Of a stretch of DNA of 64,000 nt, positions 49,366 through 57,885 are shown piece after piece. A program made the translations under genes and the position numbers. Location: contig NZ_JADMOP010000005.1 of NCBI RefSeq assembly GCF_015558785.1, positions 62,001 to 126,000 on the forward strand, in the 5' to 3' direction. This DNA comes from Collinsella aerofaciens (GTDB lineage Bacteria; Actinomycetota; Coriobacteriia; Coriobacteriales; Coriobacteriaceae). Position 1 is the first letter of the stretch, and each line of letters opens with the position of its first letter. The notes under the pieces were generated by a model, which saw only the letters and a program-made list of their open reading frames with translations, was not told the origin of the DNA and made no database searches.

Positions 49366-51273
49366 ATGGAACAGATTATCTTGAACATACTCGAGGCTCT
49401 GCGTCGCGGCGAGACCGTGGACGACAAAGCGCTCGTCAAACTGATACATGCCGAGGCGCGCCGTGAGGGTGCCGACAAACGCGATTTGGCCAAGCGCCGT
49501 CTGCTGCCGTTCTACCAGCGGGTTAAACGTGAGGAGCCGGTTCGGTGGGCTGCGTGGAATGTCGATGCCGATCTGGAGCGTCAACTGCTGCAGGTCCTGC
49601 GTATGAAGCCGCGCCGAACGGCCTCGGGCGTGGCGACCATTACCGTCATTACCAAGCCCTGGCCATGCTCGGGCGATTGCCTGTTTTGCCCCAACGATCT
49701 GCGCATGCCCAAGAGCTATCTGCACGCCGAGCCGGCATGCGCCCGTGCGGAGCAAAATTGCTTTGACCCGTATCTGCAGGTGAGCGCCCGTTTGACGGCG
49801 CTTTCGCAGATGGGGCATGCGACCGACAAGATAGAGCTCATCGTGCTCGGCGGTACCTGGAGCGACTATCCGCAAGGGTATCAGACATGGTTTATGTCGG
49901 AGCTTTTCCGGGCGCTCAATGACGATGTCGTCGCCGGCGTGGCGGCAAACCCCATGTTGGCGCGTCCGGGCATCAGCCGTGCCGAGGCGGGGCGCCTGCT
50001 CGATGACGCTCCCGCCGATGCCCTGCCGCCGGTGGTAACAGAGCGCCGCGAGCGCTATCGGGCTGCCGGCATTGCGACAGACGAGGCTGAGCTTGCTGCC
50101 GGCGTTGCCGACGAGCAGGAGCGTGTGGATGTTGCCGTGGGCGGCTATAACCGCGCGGTGCGCCGTCTGTACGGCCCTGGTACGCCGTGGGGCGAGGTTG
50201 CCGAGTGGCAGGCGGCAACGATGGAGGAGCTTGAGCGTCAGCAGCGCATCAACGAGACGGCGAAGCATCGCGTGGTGGGGCTCGTTATCGAGACGCGCCC
50301 CGATGCTGTAACGCCGCAGGCCCTCACGCTTATCCGCCGCCTGGGCTGCACCAAGATTCAGATGGGTATCCAGAGTCTCGACCAGCACTTGCTCGATATC
50401 AACGAGCGTCGCATTTCGGTGGCGCAGATCGAGCGGGCGTTTTCGCTTGCGCGCCTGTTTGGCTTTAAGATCCACGCGCATTTTATGCTTAACTTGCTGG
50501 GCGCCACGCCCGAGGGGGACAAGCGCGACTACGAGTGCTTTATGACCGAGGGGGCCTTTATGCCCGACGAGGTCAAGGTCTACCCGTGTGCGCTCATCGA
50601 GGGCTCGCGTCTGGTGGGCTGCTATGAGCGCGGCGAGTGGCGTCCCTATACCGAGGAAGAGCTGCTCGATGTATTGGCCGACGACATCGTGGTGACGCCG
50701 GCGTTCTGCCGCATCAGTCGCATGATCCGCGACTTTAGCTCCGACGACATCATGGTGGGCAACAAGAAACCCAACCTGCGCCAGCTCGTTGAGAACCGCT
50801 TGGTGGCTCGTGGGGAAGGCGCGACGGTGCGCGAGATTCGCTATCGTGAGATCAGTACCGCGGGTGCCGACTTGGACGAGCTATCTCTTGATGAGGAAGT
50901 GACGTACGTGACACCGGTGACTTACGAGCGCTTTTTGCAGTGGGTGACGCAGCAGGGCAAGATCGCGGGCTTTTTGCGGTTGTCGCTGCCCGACCATTCG
51001 TTTGTTGCCGCGCATGCGGACGAGTTGCCGACTACGCCGGACGAGGCGATGATTCGCGAGGTGCACGTGTATGGCATGGCGGCACGCGTGGGTGACCGGG
51101 GCCAGGCGGCGCAGCATCACGGGTTGGGGCGTTTGCTCGTAGAGCGTGCGTGCGAGATTGCCCGGGATGCCGGCTATGCGCGCATCAACGTGATCAGCGC
51201 GATTGGTACGCGCGAGTACTATCGCCATCTTGGATTTTATGACCATGGCCTTTATCTGCAAAAGGAGCTCTAG
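49366..51273 (+). CDS. elp3: Elp3-family radical SAM / GNAT tRNA uridine(34) acetyltransferase
   Basis: In the 635-residue protein residues about 95-400 form a radical SAM domain with CSGDCLFC (Cx3Cx2C) and surrounding TKPWPC and CPNDLRMPKSY. Residues about 540-635 are a GNAT domain (QHHGLGRLLVERACEIARDA, then YYRHLGFYDHGLYLQKEL). Elp3 adds carboxymethyl to wobble U34 of tRNA using SAM and acetyl-CoA. Stand-alone Elp3 occurs in archaea and some bacteria. The radical SAM loop has an insertion of about 90 residues rich in Ala/Arg (about 200-290). The ATG at 49366 probably starts a leaderless message. It abuts the spermidine-synthase-like gene (stop TAG then ATG). Confidence 0.93.
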   Translation: MEQIILNILEALRRGETVDDKALVKLIHAEARREGADKRDLAKRRLLPFYQRVKREEPVRWAAWNVDADLERQLLQVLRMKPRRTASGVATITVITKPWPCSGDCLFCPNDLRMPKSYLHAEPACARAEQNCFDPYLQVSARLTALSQMGHATDKIELIVLGGTWSDYPQGYQTWFMSELFRALNDDVVAGVAANPMLARPGISRAEAGRLLDDAPADALPPVVTERRERYRAAGIATDEAELAAGVADEQERVDVAVGGYNRAVRRLYGPGTPWGEVAEWQAATMEELERQQRINETAKHRVVGLVIETRPDAVTPQALTLIRRLGCTKIQMGIQSLDQHLLDINERRISVAQIERAFSLARLFGFKIHAHFMLNLLGATPEGDKRDYECFMTEGAFMPDEVKVYPCALIEGSRLVGCYERGEWRPYTEEELLDVLADDIVVTPAFCRISRMIRDFSSDDIMVGNKKPNLRQLVENRLVARGEGATVREIRYREISTAGADLDELSLDEEVTYVTPVTYERFLQWVTQQGKIAGFLRLSLPDHSFVAAHADELPTTPDEAMIREVHVYGMAARVGDRGQAAQHHGLGRLLVERACEIARDAGYARINVISAIGTREYYRHLGFYDHGLYLQKEL

Positions 51274-52152
51274 ATGAACAAGCCGAGTGTTTCTGCCGGC
51301 GTCGTTGCCGGCGTTGCTCTGGGAGCCGCGGCGCTTGGTGCGGCCGCCGTCGCTGTTCGCGCTGCCTGTCTGCAGGTTGCGCGAACCCGCAATGGGTTGG
51401 CGCGTGTGAAACGCGTGCACGATGAGGGCGGCGATGAGATTCGCGTGTTGGTGCAAGGCGGCGTCTACCAAAGCGCGAGCTATGTCGGTGAGCGTTGGGC
51501 CGAGCCCGTCTTTGCGTACTATCGTGCGTTTGACGACGTGTTTGAGTCCGAGGATGCGATGCGCGACGCTTATGGTCACGGCATCGACCGTATGCTTATG
51601 CTGGGCGGCGGTGGGTTTGCCTATCCCAAGTTCGCGCTGATGTCGCACGAGGGCTTGCGCATGGACGTCATCGAGTATGACGGAGAGATTACGCGCCTGG
51701 CGCGCCGTTGGTTCTATCTGGACGAGCTGGAGCGCACGGTGGGCGACCGCTTGCGGGTGATTACTGCTGAGGCTCGCTCGTATCTGGGTGTGACGAGTGT
51801 GGGCCATCGTCGCTACGACGTGGTCGTGAGCGATTGCTTTGGCGGTGCCGAGCCCGTGCGCGAGCTGGCGACCGTTGAGGCGTTGCGTTTAGTGCGGGGC
51901 AGCCTAAATGTTGGGGGCGTCTACGTCGCCAATATCGTGAGCGCAAACGAGGGGAGCGACGTGACGTTCCTGCGCGACTGCGCTGCCACGGCACTCGAGG
52001 TATTCGCCCATGCCTGGGTGGTCCCGTGCGGCGATGCGGAGTTCGGCGGCGAGGAGAACTACCTGCTCATCGCCAGCGACGGCGACTGTGTCTTTGCCGA
52101 AGCCGTGCCCTTCGACGCCGACTTCCTCGGCACCGCCCTTCACGACAAGTAA
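51274..52152 (+). CDS. Spermidine-synthase-like SAM-dependent fold protein
   Basis: This 292-residue protein has an N-terminal hydrophobic Ala/Val segment (about 8-32) that may anchor it. A polyamine-synthase-like Rossmann domain follows, with MLMLGGGGFAYPKFAL (GGGxG loop), DVIEYDGEITRLARRWF (acidic ribose-binding loop) and YDVVVSDCFGGAEPV. It lacks the clear aminopropyl-acceptor motif of true spermidine synthases, so the substrate is uncertain; many actinobacterial fused-MFS/SpeE-like relatives are of unknown role. It begins at the base after the elp3 stop, so the pair is an operon. Converges with the BrxHI-type gene. Confidence 0.8.
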   Translation: MNKPSVSAGVVAGVALGAAALGAAAVAVRAACLQVARTRNGLARVKRVHDEGGDEIRVLVQGGVYQSASYVGERWAEPVFAYYRAFDDVFESEDAMRDAYGHGIDRMLMLGGGGFAYPKFALMSHEGLRMDVIEYDGEITRLARRWFYLDELERTVGDRLRVITAEARSYLGVTSVGHRRYDVVVSDCFGGAEPVRELATVEALRLVRGSLNVGGVYVANIVSANEGSDVTFLRDCAATALEVFAHAWVVPCGDAEFGGEENYLLIASDGDCVFAEAVPFDADFLGTALHDK

Positions 52153-52178
52153 GTCTCTCCGTCCCAAAAAGACTGGTC

Positions 52179-54623
52179 TTAGGCGTGGTCGCGCCAGCTG
52201 AGGACGTGCTGCTTCATGCCCTCTATGTCGAGCACGCCTTCGGCAAAGCCCTTGCGCACGAGCTCTTCGGGAACAAACTCGTCGTAGCGGTCAAAGTAAG
52301 GCACCTCGCCAGGATAGACGAGCTCGATGGGATCGAAGTCTTTCTCGGCCTCGGCGGCGAGTACCTCAAAGAACGTCTCCTCGTCGGCCTTCATCTTAAA
52401 CTGCATAAAGTACGGGCGTGACGGGTCGAGTCCGCGAAGGCCCAGCTCAGCTGCGCATTTGATTTTAAGCATACGCTCGAGCGCCAGAAAGGCGTAGCTT
52501 CCCAACCAGGGGAAGAGCGCCCAGGTGTCGCCGCCCAGGTTAATGAGCGGCCTAGTTCCCGCACCCGAAATCTCAGCCGTATGGCGAGCCTGCGCCAAGC
52601 GGGCCCGCGCGTTACCCATAAGATACGGATACGTGGCATGTTCGTTGAGCGCCTTGCGCATGCGCTCGAGTACGTGTGTATTGATGTCTCCGGGGCAATC
52701 GCCAAAGTATGCCGGCACACGGCCCTTGACCTGCGTGGCAAAGACGGTGTGGCGCTTCCAGTCCACTTCCTCGACAATCCAGCAGTGTCCGGCGATGGCG
52801 ATGCGCTCACCGGGCGGAGGGGGGTTGACGATCGTGCCCAACTCGGCCGACTCGCTGCGAACGGTGAACTCCTCGTTTTCCTGGAACACGGCGTAGAACT
52901 TAAAGTTGTTGATGATGCGCTCGCCCGCGAGGCCCACGATGAGCCCATCGCCCTCGGTGACCTGGATGTGGTCGATCTTGATGAGGTGACGCAGCAGCAC
53001 GCGATAGTCATCGGCCGAGACGCGATGGAAATAGCTGAGCGTGAGCACGCGCTGGGCAAGTTCCGCCGGCGTGAGCTCTCCGGTGCTGGCGAGGGTCGAC
53101 ATGGTCTGGTGATAGAGCAGACTGTAGGGGAGTCGATCGAGCTCAGGCGGCTCGACCCACTTTTCCTCGCGATAGAGTTGTACGAGCGCGATGCCCTGGA
53201 GGAGTTTCCAAGGTATCGTTTCAGGCATCATCGTGCGCGGCTCGGGCTCTTCCTCGCGCATGACAAACCACATCTCGGGCGGAAGATCGCGGCGGCCTGT
53301 GCGCCCCATGCGCTGCAAAAAGGAGCTGACGGTAAACGGTGCATCGATCTGGAACGCGCGCTCCAGGCGACCGATATCAATGCCAAGCTCCAGCGTGGAG
53401 GTGGTGACGGTCGTCTGTGCCTGTTCCTCGTCGCGCATAAGCTCTTCTGCCGTCTCACGCAACGATGCCGAAAGATTGCCGTGATGGATGAGGAAACGGT
53501 CGGGCTCGTGCCGGCTTTCACAGTAGCTGCGCAACATGGAGCACACGGCCTCTGCCTCCTCGCGCGAGTTGGCAAAGACCAGGCACTTGCGGCCGCGGGT
53601 ATGTTCAAAGATGTAGCCCATGCCGGGGTCGGCGTTGTCGGGTGCGGTGTCGGTGGGGTTGAGGAGCGTCTGCTCGGTGGCCCGGGGGATGTCGACTTCG
53701 CCCTCGGGGGCCGAGGAAGCGCGACTGTCCTTGGGGGCAGCCTTGCCCCGTGCCTGCTCGCGACGTTGGCGGCGTTTCTCCTGTGTGAGTTGTCCGCTAT
53801 GGCGCATGTCTTGGGTGCTGACGGGCAGTGCCGCGGGTGCCGCTGCCTCAATGCGCTCGCATGCAAGCACTTCGGCCTCTTGAGGACCCATGCCCTCGAA
53901 TCCCCGCTTCTGAGCCTGGGGACCCGAGTTGTAGAAGTGCTCCATGGAGATACGCCACACGCGACGCGGCTCCTCAAAGCGGGGGATAACGCAGTCGCGC
54001 CCCGTTCCCTGAGAGAGAAAAGCGCCCGTGCGCTCGGGGTCGCCGATGGTAGCCGAAAGGCCAATGCGGCGGGGTTGTACGCCGGCCATGCGCGACAGGC
54101 GCTCAATAAGGCAGAGCGTCTGCCCGCCTCGATCGCCGCGCATAAGCGAATGGACCTCGTCGATGACGACGTAGCGCAGATCGCAGAACATGCGCGGAAT
54201 CGCCATGTGCTTATGGATCAAGAGCGCCTCGAGCGACTCGGGCGTAATCTGCAAGATACCGCTCGGCTTTTTGATGAGCTTTGCCTTGTGCGACTGCGAA
54301 ACGTCGCCATGCCAGTGCCAGACGGGGATGTCGGCTTCTTCGCAGAGGTCGTTGAGGCGGACGAACTGATCGTTGATGAGCGCCTTGAGGGGGCCAATGT
54401 AGAGGGCGCCCACGCTTGCGGGCGGGTTCTCCCAAAACTCGGTCAGGATGGGAAAGAAGGCCGCTTCGGTTTTGCCGGAAGCTGTGGATGCCGTTAGGAG
54501 CACATTGTCTTGTGTGTTAAAGATGGCATCTGCTGCCGCAACCTGGATAGAGCGCAGACTCTCCCAATCGTGGGAGTAGATGAAGTCTTGGATAAACGGG
54601 GCGTAGCGGTCAAAGGCGTTCAC
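52179..54623 (-). CDS. BrxHI-type (Lhr-like) DEAD/DEAH-box helicase of a TerB-BrxD-BrxHI operon
   Basis: The 814-residue SF2 helicase has Q-like RSIQVAAADAIF, Walker A LLTASTASGKTEAAFFPILT near residue 45, Ia GPLKALINDQF, ITPESLEALLIH, DEVH box VIDEVHSLMRGDRGGQ, motif III GLSATIGDPERTGAF and motif VI QRMGRTGRRDLPPEMWFV. An Arg/Lys-rich insert is at about 280-310 (EKRRQRREQARGKAA). The N-terminus FDRYAPFIQDFIYSHDWESL and the overall order match BrxHI of type-2-like BREX systems. BrxHI is known there but is not the core nuclease or methylase. The GTG at 54623 follows GAGGAGG. It is the last gene of the operon and is separated from brxD by a hairpin repeat. Confidence 0.88.
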   Translation of the reverse strand: MNAFDRYAPFIQDFIYSHDWESLRSIQVAAADAIFNTQDNVLLTASTASGKTEAAFFPILTEFWENPPASVGALYIGPLKALINDQFVRLNDLCEEADIPVWHWHGDVSQSHKAKLIKKPSGILQITPESLEALLIHKHMAIPRMFCDLRYVVIDEVHSLMRGDRGGQTLCLIERLSRMAGVQPRRIGLSATIGDPERTGAFLSQGTGRDCVIPRFEEPRRVWRISMEHFYNSGPQAQKRGFEGMGPQEAEVLACERIEAAAPAALPVSTQDMRHSGQLTQEKRRQRREQARGKAAPKDSRASSAPEGEVDIPRATEQTLLNPTDTAPDNADPGMGYIFEHTRGRKCLVFANSREEAEAVCSMLRSYCESRHEPDRFLIHHGNLSASLRETAEELMRDEEQAQTTVTTSTLELGIDIGRLERAFQIDAPFTVSSFLQRMGRTGRRDLPPEMWFVMREEEPEPRTMMPETIPWKLLQGIALVQLYREEKWVEPPELDRLPYSLLYHQTMSTLASTGELTPAELAQRVLTLSYFHRVSADDYRVLLRHLIKIDHIQVTEGDGLIVGLAGERIINNFKFYAVFQENEEFTVRSESAELGTIVNPPPPGERIAIAGHCWIVEEVDWKRHTVFATQVKGRVPAYFGDCPGDINTHVLERMRKALNEHATYPYLMGNARARLAQARHTAEISGAGTRPLINLGGDTWALFPWLGSYAFLALERMLKIKCAAELGLRGLDPSRPYFMQFKMKADEETFFEVLAAEAEKDFDPIELVYPGEVPYFDRYDEFVPEELVRKGFAEGVLDIEGMKQHVLSWRDHA

Positions 54624-54704
54624 GGGGCCTCCTCTCAAAAACGAATCTCTCAGCGCGGCTGGCAACGGCTTGCTGCATGACTGCCTCAACGTTTTCCCAG
54701 ATAA

Positions 54705-54741
54705 AACCTGCCAAAATAAACCTGTCCCTTTTTGGCAGGTT
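54705..54741. repeat. Short hairpin, GGGACAG-loop family (copy 6)
   Basis: AACCTGCCAAAA and TTTTGGCAGGTT pair around TAAACCTGTCCCT (minus strand AGGGACAGGTTTA). It matches 12633-12667 exactly over 35 bases on the other strand. It overlaps the TAA stop of the BrxD-type gene and separates it from the helicase gene of the same operon. Confidence 0.85.
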
Positions 54742-56044
54742 AGATGGTGAATTCGGCGAAGTTACGGTCGCCGCCTGCGGTATCGGTGTCACCTGTTGCG
54801 GCTGCCGTCGCCAGCGCGTCGCCGCCGACGCTTTTCAGCAGCTCGGCCACGTTGGCGTCGGGGTTTTGGCATAGGATGTCGAGCAGCTCGATAAAGTCAC
54901 GAATGACTTCACGCGGCGTCAGATGCGTGTCGGCTCCCACGCGACCGAACTCGATCTTGAGGAAGTCCACCAAGTCGTTCTCGGTAAGCGTGGGCGTCCA
55001 GCCAAAGTAGCCGGCGTGAATTTGCATGAGTTTTTCGATCAGCACCAGCAGCTCCTCGTAGGTGAGTGGCTGCAGACGGATGATGGGCGCGAGCATGTCC
55101 TTAAGGTCCTCGCGCGCAAAGCGACCCTGAGCGAGTCGGCTGCGCAGAGCCTCGTAGGAGAACACGCCGCGGCGGCGGTCTTCGATGGAGGTTGGCGTGC
55201 CGCCCATAATCATGCCCAGATACTGCGCCTTGCCCTGAAGTGTGTCGTTGTACATGGTCAGGATCTTCTCGTAGTTGTACTGGCGCGTGATGGCGTTGGG
55301 AATCTTATACAGATTCACGAGTTCGTCGATGAGCACCAGCATGCCCTTGTAGCCGCTGCAAACCAAAAAACGCGCGATGAGTTTGACGTAGTCGTACCAG
55401 TCGTCATCGCTGATGATGGTTGAGGACCCCAGTTCGGCGCGGGCCTCGCTCTTGGTGCGGTATTCGCCGCGGATCCATTTGGTCACGCGGCTCATGGCTT
55501 CTTCGTCGCCCTCGGATACGGCCGTGCGATAGCGGCGGAGCATGCGGGTGAAGTCGAAGCCGTGGACCATCTCCTCGAGCGGGGCCAGTTGGGCATTGAC
55601 GACCGACTCGTCGACGTCGGCGCACGAGGCGACCCAGCGATCCAGAATAAGGTTGAGCGCACCGCCCTCAGGGCGCGTCTTGGTCGATATGTTGCGGATG
55701 AGCTCGCGGTAGGTGGCAAGGCCCTGTCCCTGACCGCCCTGCAGGCGGCGCTCAGGGGAAAGGTCGGCATCAGCGACGACGAATCCCTCGCCCATGGCAT
55801 GCGTTCGGATGGTCTGAAGCAAGAAGCTCTTGCCGGCGCCGTAGCGACCGACTAAGAAGCGGAAGCTCGCGCCGCCATCGGCGATGAGACTCAAATCGGT
55901 GAGCAGGGCGCGAATCTCGACCTCGCGACCCACGGTGATATAGGGAAGGCCGATGCGCGGGACCACGCCGCCCTTGAGCGAGTTAAGGATAACGGCGGCG
56001 ACGCGTTTGGGTACACGGGGCGCTGCGGATGCGGTATCACTCAT
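54740..56044 (-). CDS. brxD: BrxD-type ATP-binding protein (DUF2791 family)
   Basis: The 434-residue P-loop ATPase has the family start ILNSLKGGVVPRIGLPYITV, then GREVEIRALLTDLSLIADGG, then Walker A FLVGRYGAGKSFLLQTIRTH. VADADLSPERRLQG follows, then MLVLIDELVNLYKI (Walker B) and IMGGTPTSIEDRRRGVFSYE. This is the BrxD/DUF2791 pattern known from BREX types with BrxHI. It likely uses ATP to work with the helicase on phage or plasmid DNA (inference by BREX association). The ATG at 56044 overlaps the TerB-type stop by eight bases, so translation is coupled. The stop lies in a hairpin repeat. Confidence 0.9.
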   Translation of the reverse strand: MSDTASAAPRVPKRVAAVILNSLKGGVVPRIGLPYITVGREVEIRALLTDLSLIADGGASFRFLVGRYGAGKSFLLQTIRTHAMGEGFVVADADLSPERRLQGGQGQGLATYRELIRNISTKTRPEGGALNLILDRWVASCADVDESVVNAQLAPLEEMVHGFDFTRMLRRYRTAVSEGDEEAMSRVTKWIRGEYRTKSEARAELGSSTIISDDDWYDYVKLIARFLVCSGYKGMLVLIDELVNLYKIPNAITRQYNYEKILTMYNDTLQGKAQYLGMIMGGTPTSIEDRRRGVFSYEALRSRLAQGRFAREDLKDMLAPIIRLQPLTYEELLVLIEKLMQIHAGYFGWTPTLTENDLVDFLKIEFGRVGADTHLTPREVIRDFIELLDILCQNPDANVAELLKSVGGDALATAAATGDTDTAGGDRNFAEFTI

Positions 56045-57797
56045 GGTCTAGGTATCCTCTCACGTCTGCTTCGTAGTCCTCGATAATCTGCGGCCCTGCC
56101 GCGCTAAATTCAATTACGGTGTCGCCCACCAGGTCAAAGAGCGCCTCGTTGATGCTGTCGACGAGCATGTCCTCGCTCTGCCCCGATTGCACTACCGCCG
56201 ATTCCGCCTGTACTGCGTTGTGCTCGAGCAGCGCGCGGAGATAGGCGTCTGCGGCAGGCGTGAGTTCGTTCGTGGCGTCAGCGGGCGCAACAGCTGCGAA
56301 CGCGGGCGTCGGCGCGAGAAGCGGTGCCACGACACCAAACTGTTCGGTGGATATGGTTGGCTCGTCGGTCTCGTCCTGCCGAATGGGTGCCGCGACCGCC
56401 TCGACAATCGCGTCGGCTACGGGCTCGGCTTCCGGTTGCCCTGAGTCCGCTGCCTCGGCTTCCACAGGTGCGCCGTCCTCGCGCTCTTCGTCGATTAAAA
56501 GTGCTTCGCGCGTTTGCGCAGCGGCGCTCCGAATGTGCCCCAGCTGAGTCAGGTCGATATCGATCTTGACGGGCTGGTGTGCGGCGTCCCACGAAAGCCA
56601 TGCCACAATCTCGTCATCGATAATCTTGGCCATATATTTGGGGACCTTTTCTTCCTTAAGGGGATGGGCGGGGTCCAGCGCCAGGCGCAGGCGTTGGTCG
56701 CAGGCGCGCATCATTTCACCGAGCTTGCTGCTCTTTTGCCTACTACCATGGATACGCATACATTCCCAAAAGCCGTTTTGGCAACGGTAGATGTGGATGG
56801 GATCCAGGCGGTATTCGCAGTCCTCGTGGCGCTCGGGCGCAAAGAATACGGCCGAGGCAAACATGGTGTAGGGCATGGCCGTCTCCTCCCCAAACAAGCT
56901 CGCTACGATGCCGGTCTTTCGGTGCGTGTCATAGTAGCGCGCCATGCGGACATACACGGCGCATGCCACGTGGCGCAGATCGCGGTGGTGGCTGCGGTCA
57001 AGCCGCGAGTTACTTAGGTTGTACGTGGAGAGGGCGTTGATGGCGGCCATGAGTCGCTCCTCGCGCACCTCATCGGGCGGAAGGGGGAGCGTGGGCTCGG
57101 AGGTTTTGCGACGTTTGGGGGTCTGGTCGGACGGTGCCGGTGCCGGTACAAGGTCTCGTGCCGCGCGCCGCAGCTCGATAAGGGCGTTATCGAACATGAC
57201 GGTTTTAGAGTCGCGGAGCAGCTTGGGGTCGAGCCCATGGAATACGGCGTAATCCTGCAACCACACGCGTGCAAACCGATCAATGCCGGGCTCGAAGGCG
57301 CGATAGACATCCCAAAAGGCCTTGATCTTGTTAAAACCGTCGAGTGGGTCATCTACGCCAATGCCGCAAATCAGCTCATAGAGATACAGAAAGGCAAAGG
57401 ACGTAGACGTTTCCTCGACGGTTCCGCGGCGCACTTGGGCACGCCAGGTAAAGTAGCCGCGCAGCTGCCGGTCGCTCATGGCGTTGTAGGTGGGAAAGTA
57501 CGACTTAAAGGTGCCGTTGTAGGGACAGTCGTCCTCAAAGTCGGCCATCAGCAGGCCCTGGCGGTAAAAAAGCTCGGCTTCCGAAAGCCAGCGGCCCGCA
57601 CCGCCCTTGGGGTCATCCTGCCAGCGCGATATCTCGCGCATTTTACGGTACTGGTCGGGGAGGAAATTCTGCATCTGTCGGCCGGTTTTGAGAATCGGCT
57701 CGTCTGCGTAGACTTCATGTGAGAAGCGGGCAGACTGATGGGTCCGGGCCTCGGCCATAATGCGCTCGATGAGCATCTTGATGTCCTGGTCGGCCAC
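56037..57797 (-). CDS. TerB-N/TerB-C domain protein, first gene of the BrxD-BrxHI operon
   Basis: In the 586-residue protein, about 30-230 matches the TerB N-terminal domain (FSHEVYADEPILKTGRQMQN, then WLSEAELFYRQGLLMADFED, then TFKSYFPTYNAMSDRQLRGY, then FTWRAQVRRGTVEETSTSFA). Residues about 250-420 are another helical region, and an Ala/Pro/Glu-rich linker at about 430-525 leads to TerB-C (VDSINEALFDLVGDTVIEFS, then PQIIEDYEADVRGYLDHE). TerB domains of the tellurite-resistance family occur in many stress and DNA-processing operons. The GTG at 57797 follows GAGAGGAG. With the BrxD- and BrxHI-type genes it forms a compact operon without pglZ, pglX or methylase genes in view. Confidence 0.85.
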   Translation of the reverse strand: MADQDIKMLIERIMAEARTHQSARFSHEVYADEPILKTGRQMQNFLPDQYRKMREISRWQDDPKGGAGRWLSEAELFYRQGLLMADFEDDCPYNGTFKSYFPTYNAMSDRQLRGYFTWRAQVRRGTVEETSTSFAFLYLYELICGIGVDDPLDGFNKIKAFWDVYRAFEPGIDRFARVWLQDYAVFHGLDPKLLRDSKTVMFDNALIELRRAARDLVPAPAPSDQTPKRRKTSEPTLPLPPDEVREERLMAAINALSTYNLSNSRLDRSHHRDLRHVACAVYVRMARYYDTHRKTGIVASLFGEETAMPYTMFASAVFFAPERHEDCEYRLDPIHIYRCQNGFWECMRIHGSRQKSSKLGEMMRACDQRLRLALDPAHPLKEEKVPKYMAKIIDDEIVAWLSWDAAHQPVKIDIDLTQLGHIRSAAAQTREALLIDEEREDGAPVEAEAADSGQPEAEPVADAIVEAVAAPIRQDETDEPTISTEQFGVVAPLLAPTPAFAAVAPADATNELTPAADAYLRALLEHNAVQAESAVVQSGQSEDMLVDSINEALFDLVGDTVIEFSAAGPQIIEDYEADVRGYLDHE

Positions 57798-57885
57798 CGC
57801 TTCTCCTCTCCTAACGCAGCTTCGGTGGCCTCATATCATAGCACAGCATCAAACAGGTGTTCGAGATACTGCTGCGTAGATAGAT

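Noticed and set aside
52581-54497. Long open frame (638 codons) antisense to the BrxHI-type helicase
   Set aside because: It is a G+C-driven shadow: no ribosome-binding site, no family pattern, and the opposite strand holds full helicase motifs.
52179-57797. Complete BREX system
   Set aside because: pglZ, pglX and the other core genes are not in the window; flanking genes are elp3/spermidine-synthase-like and DUF554.
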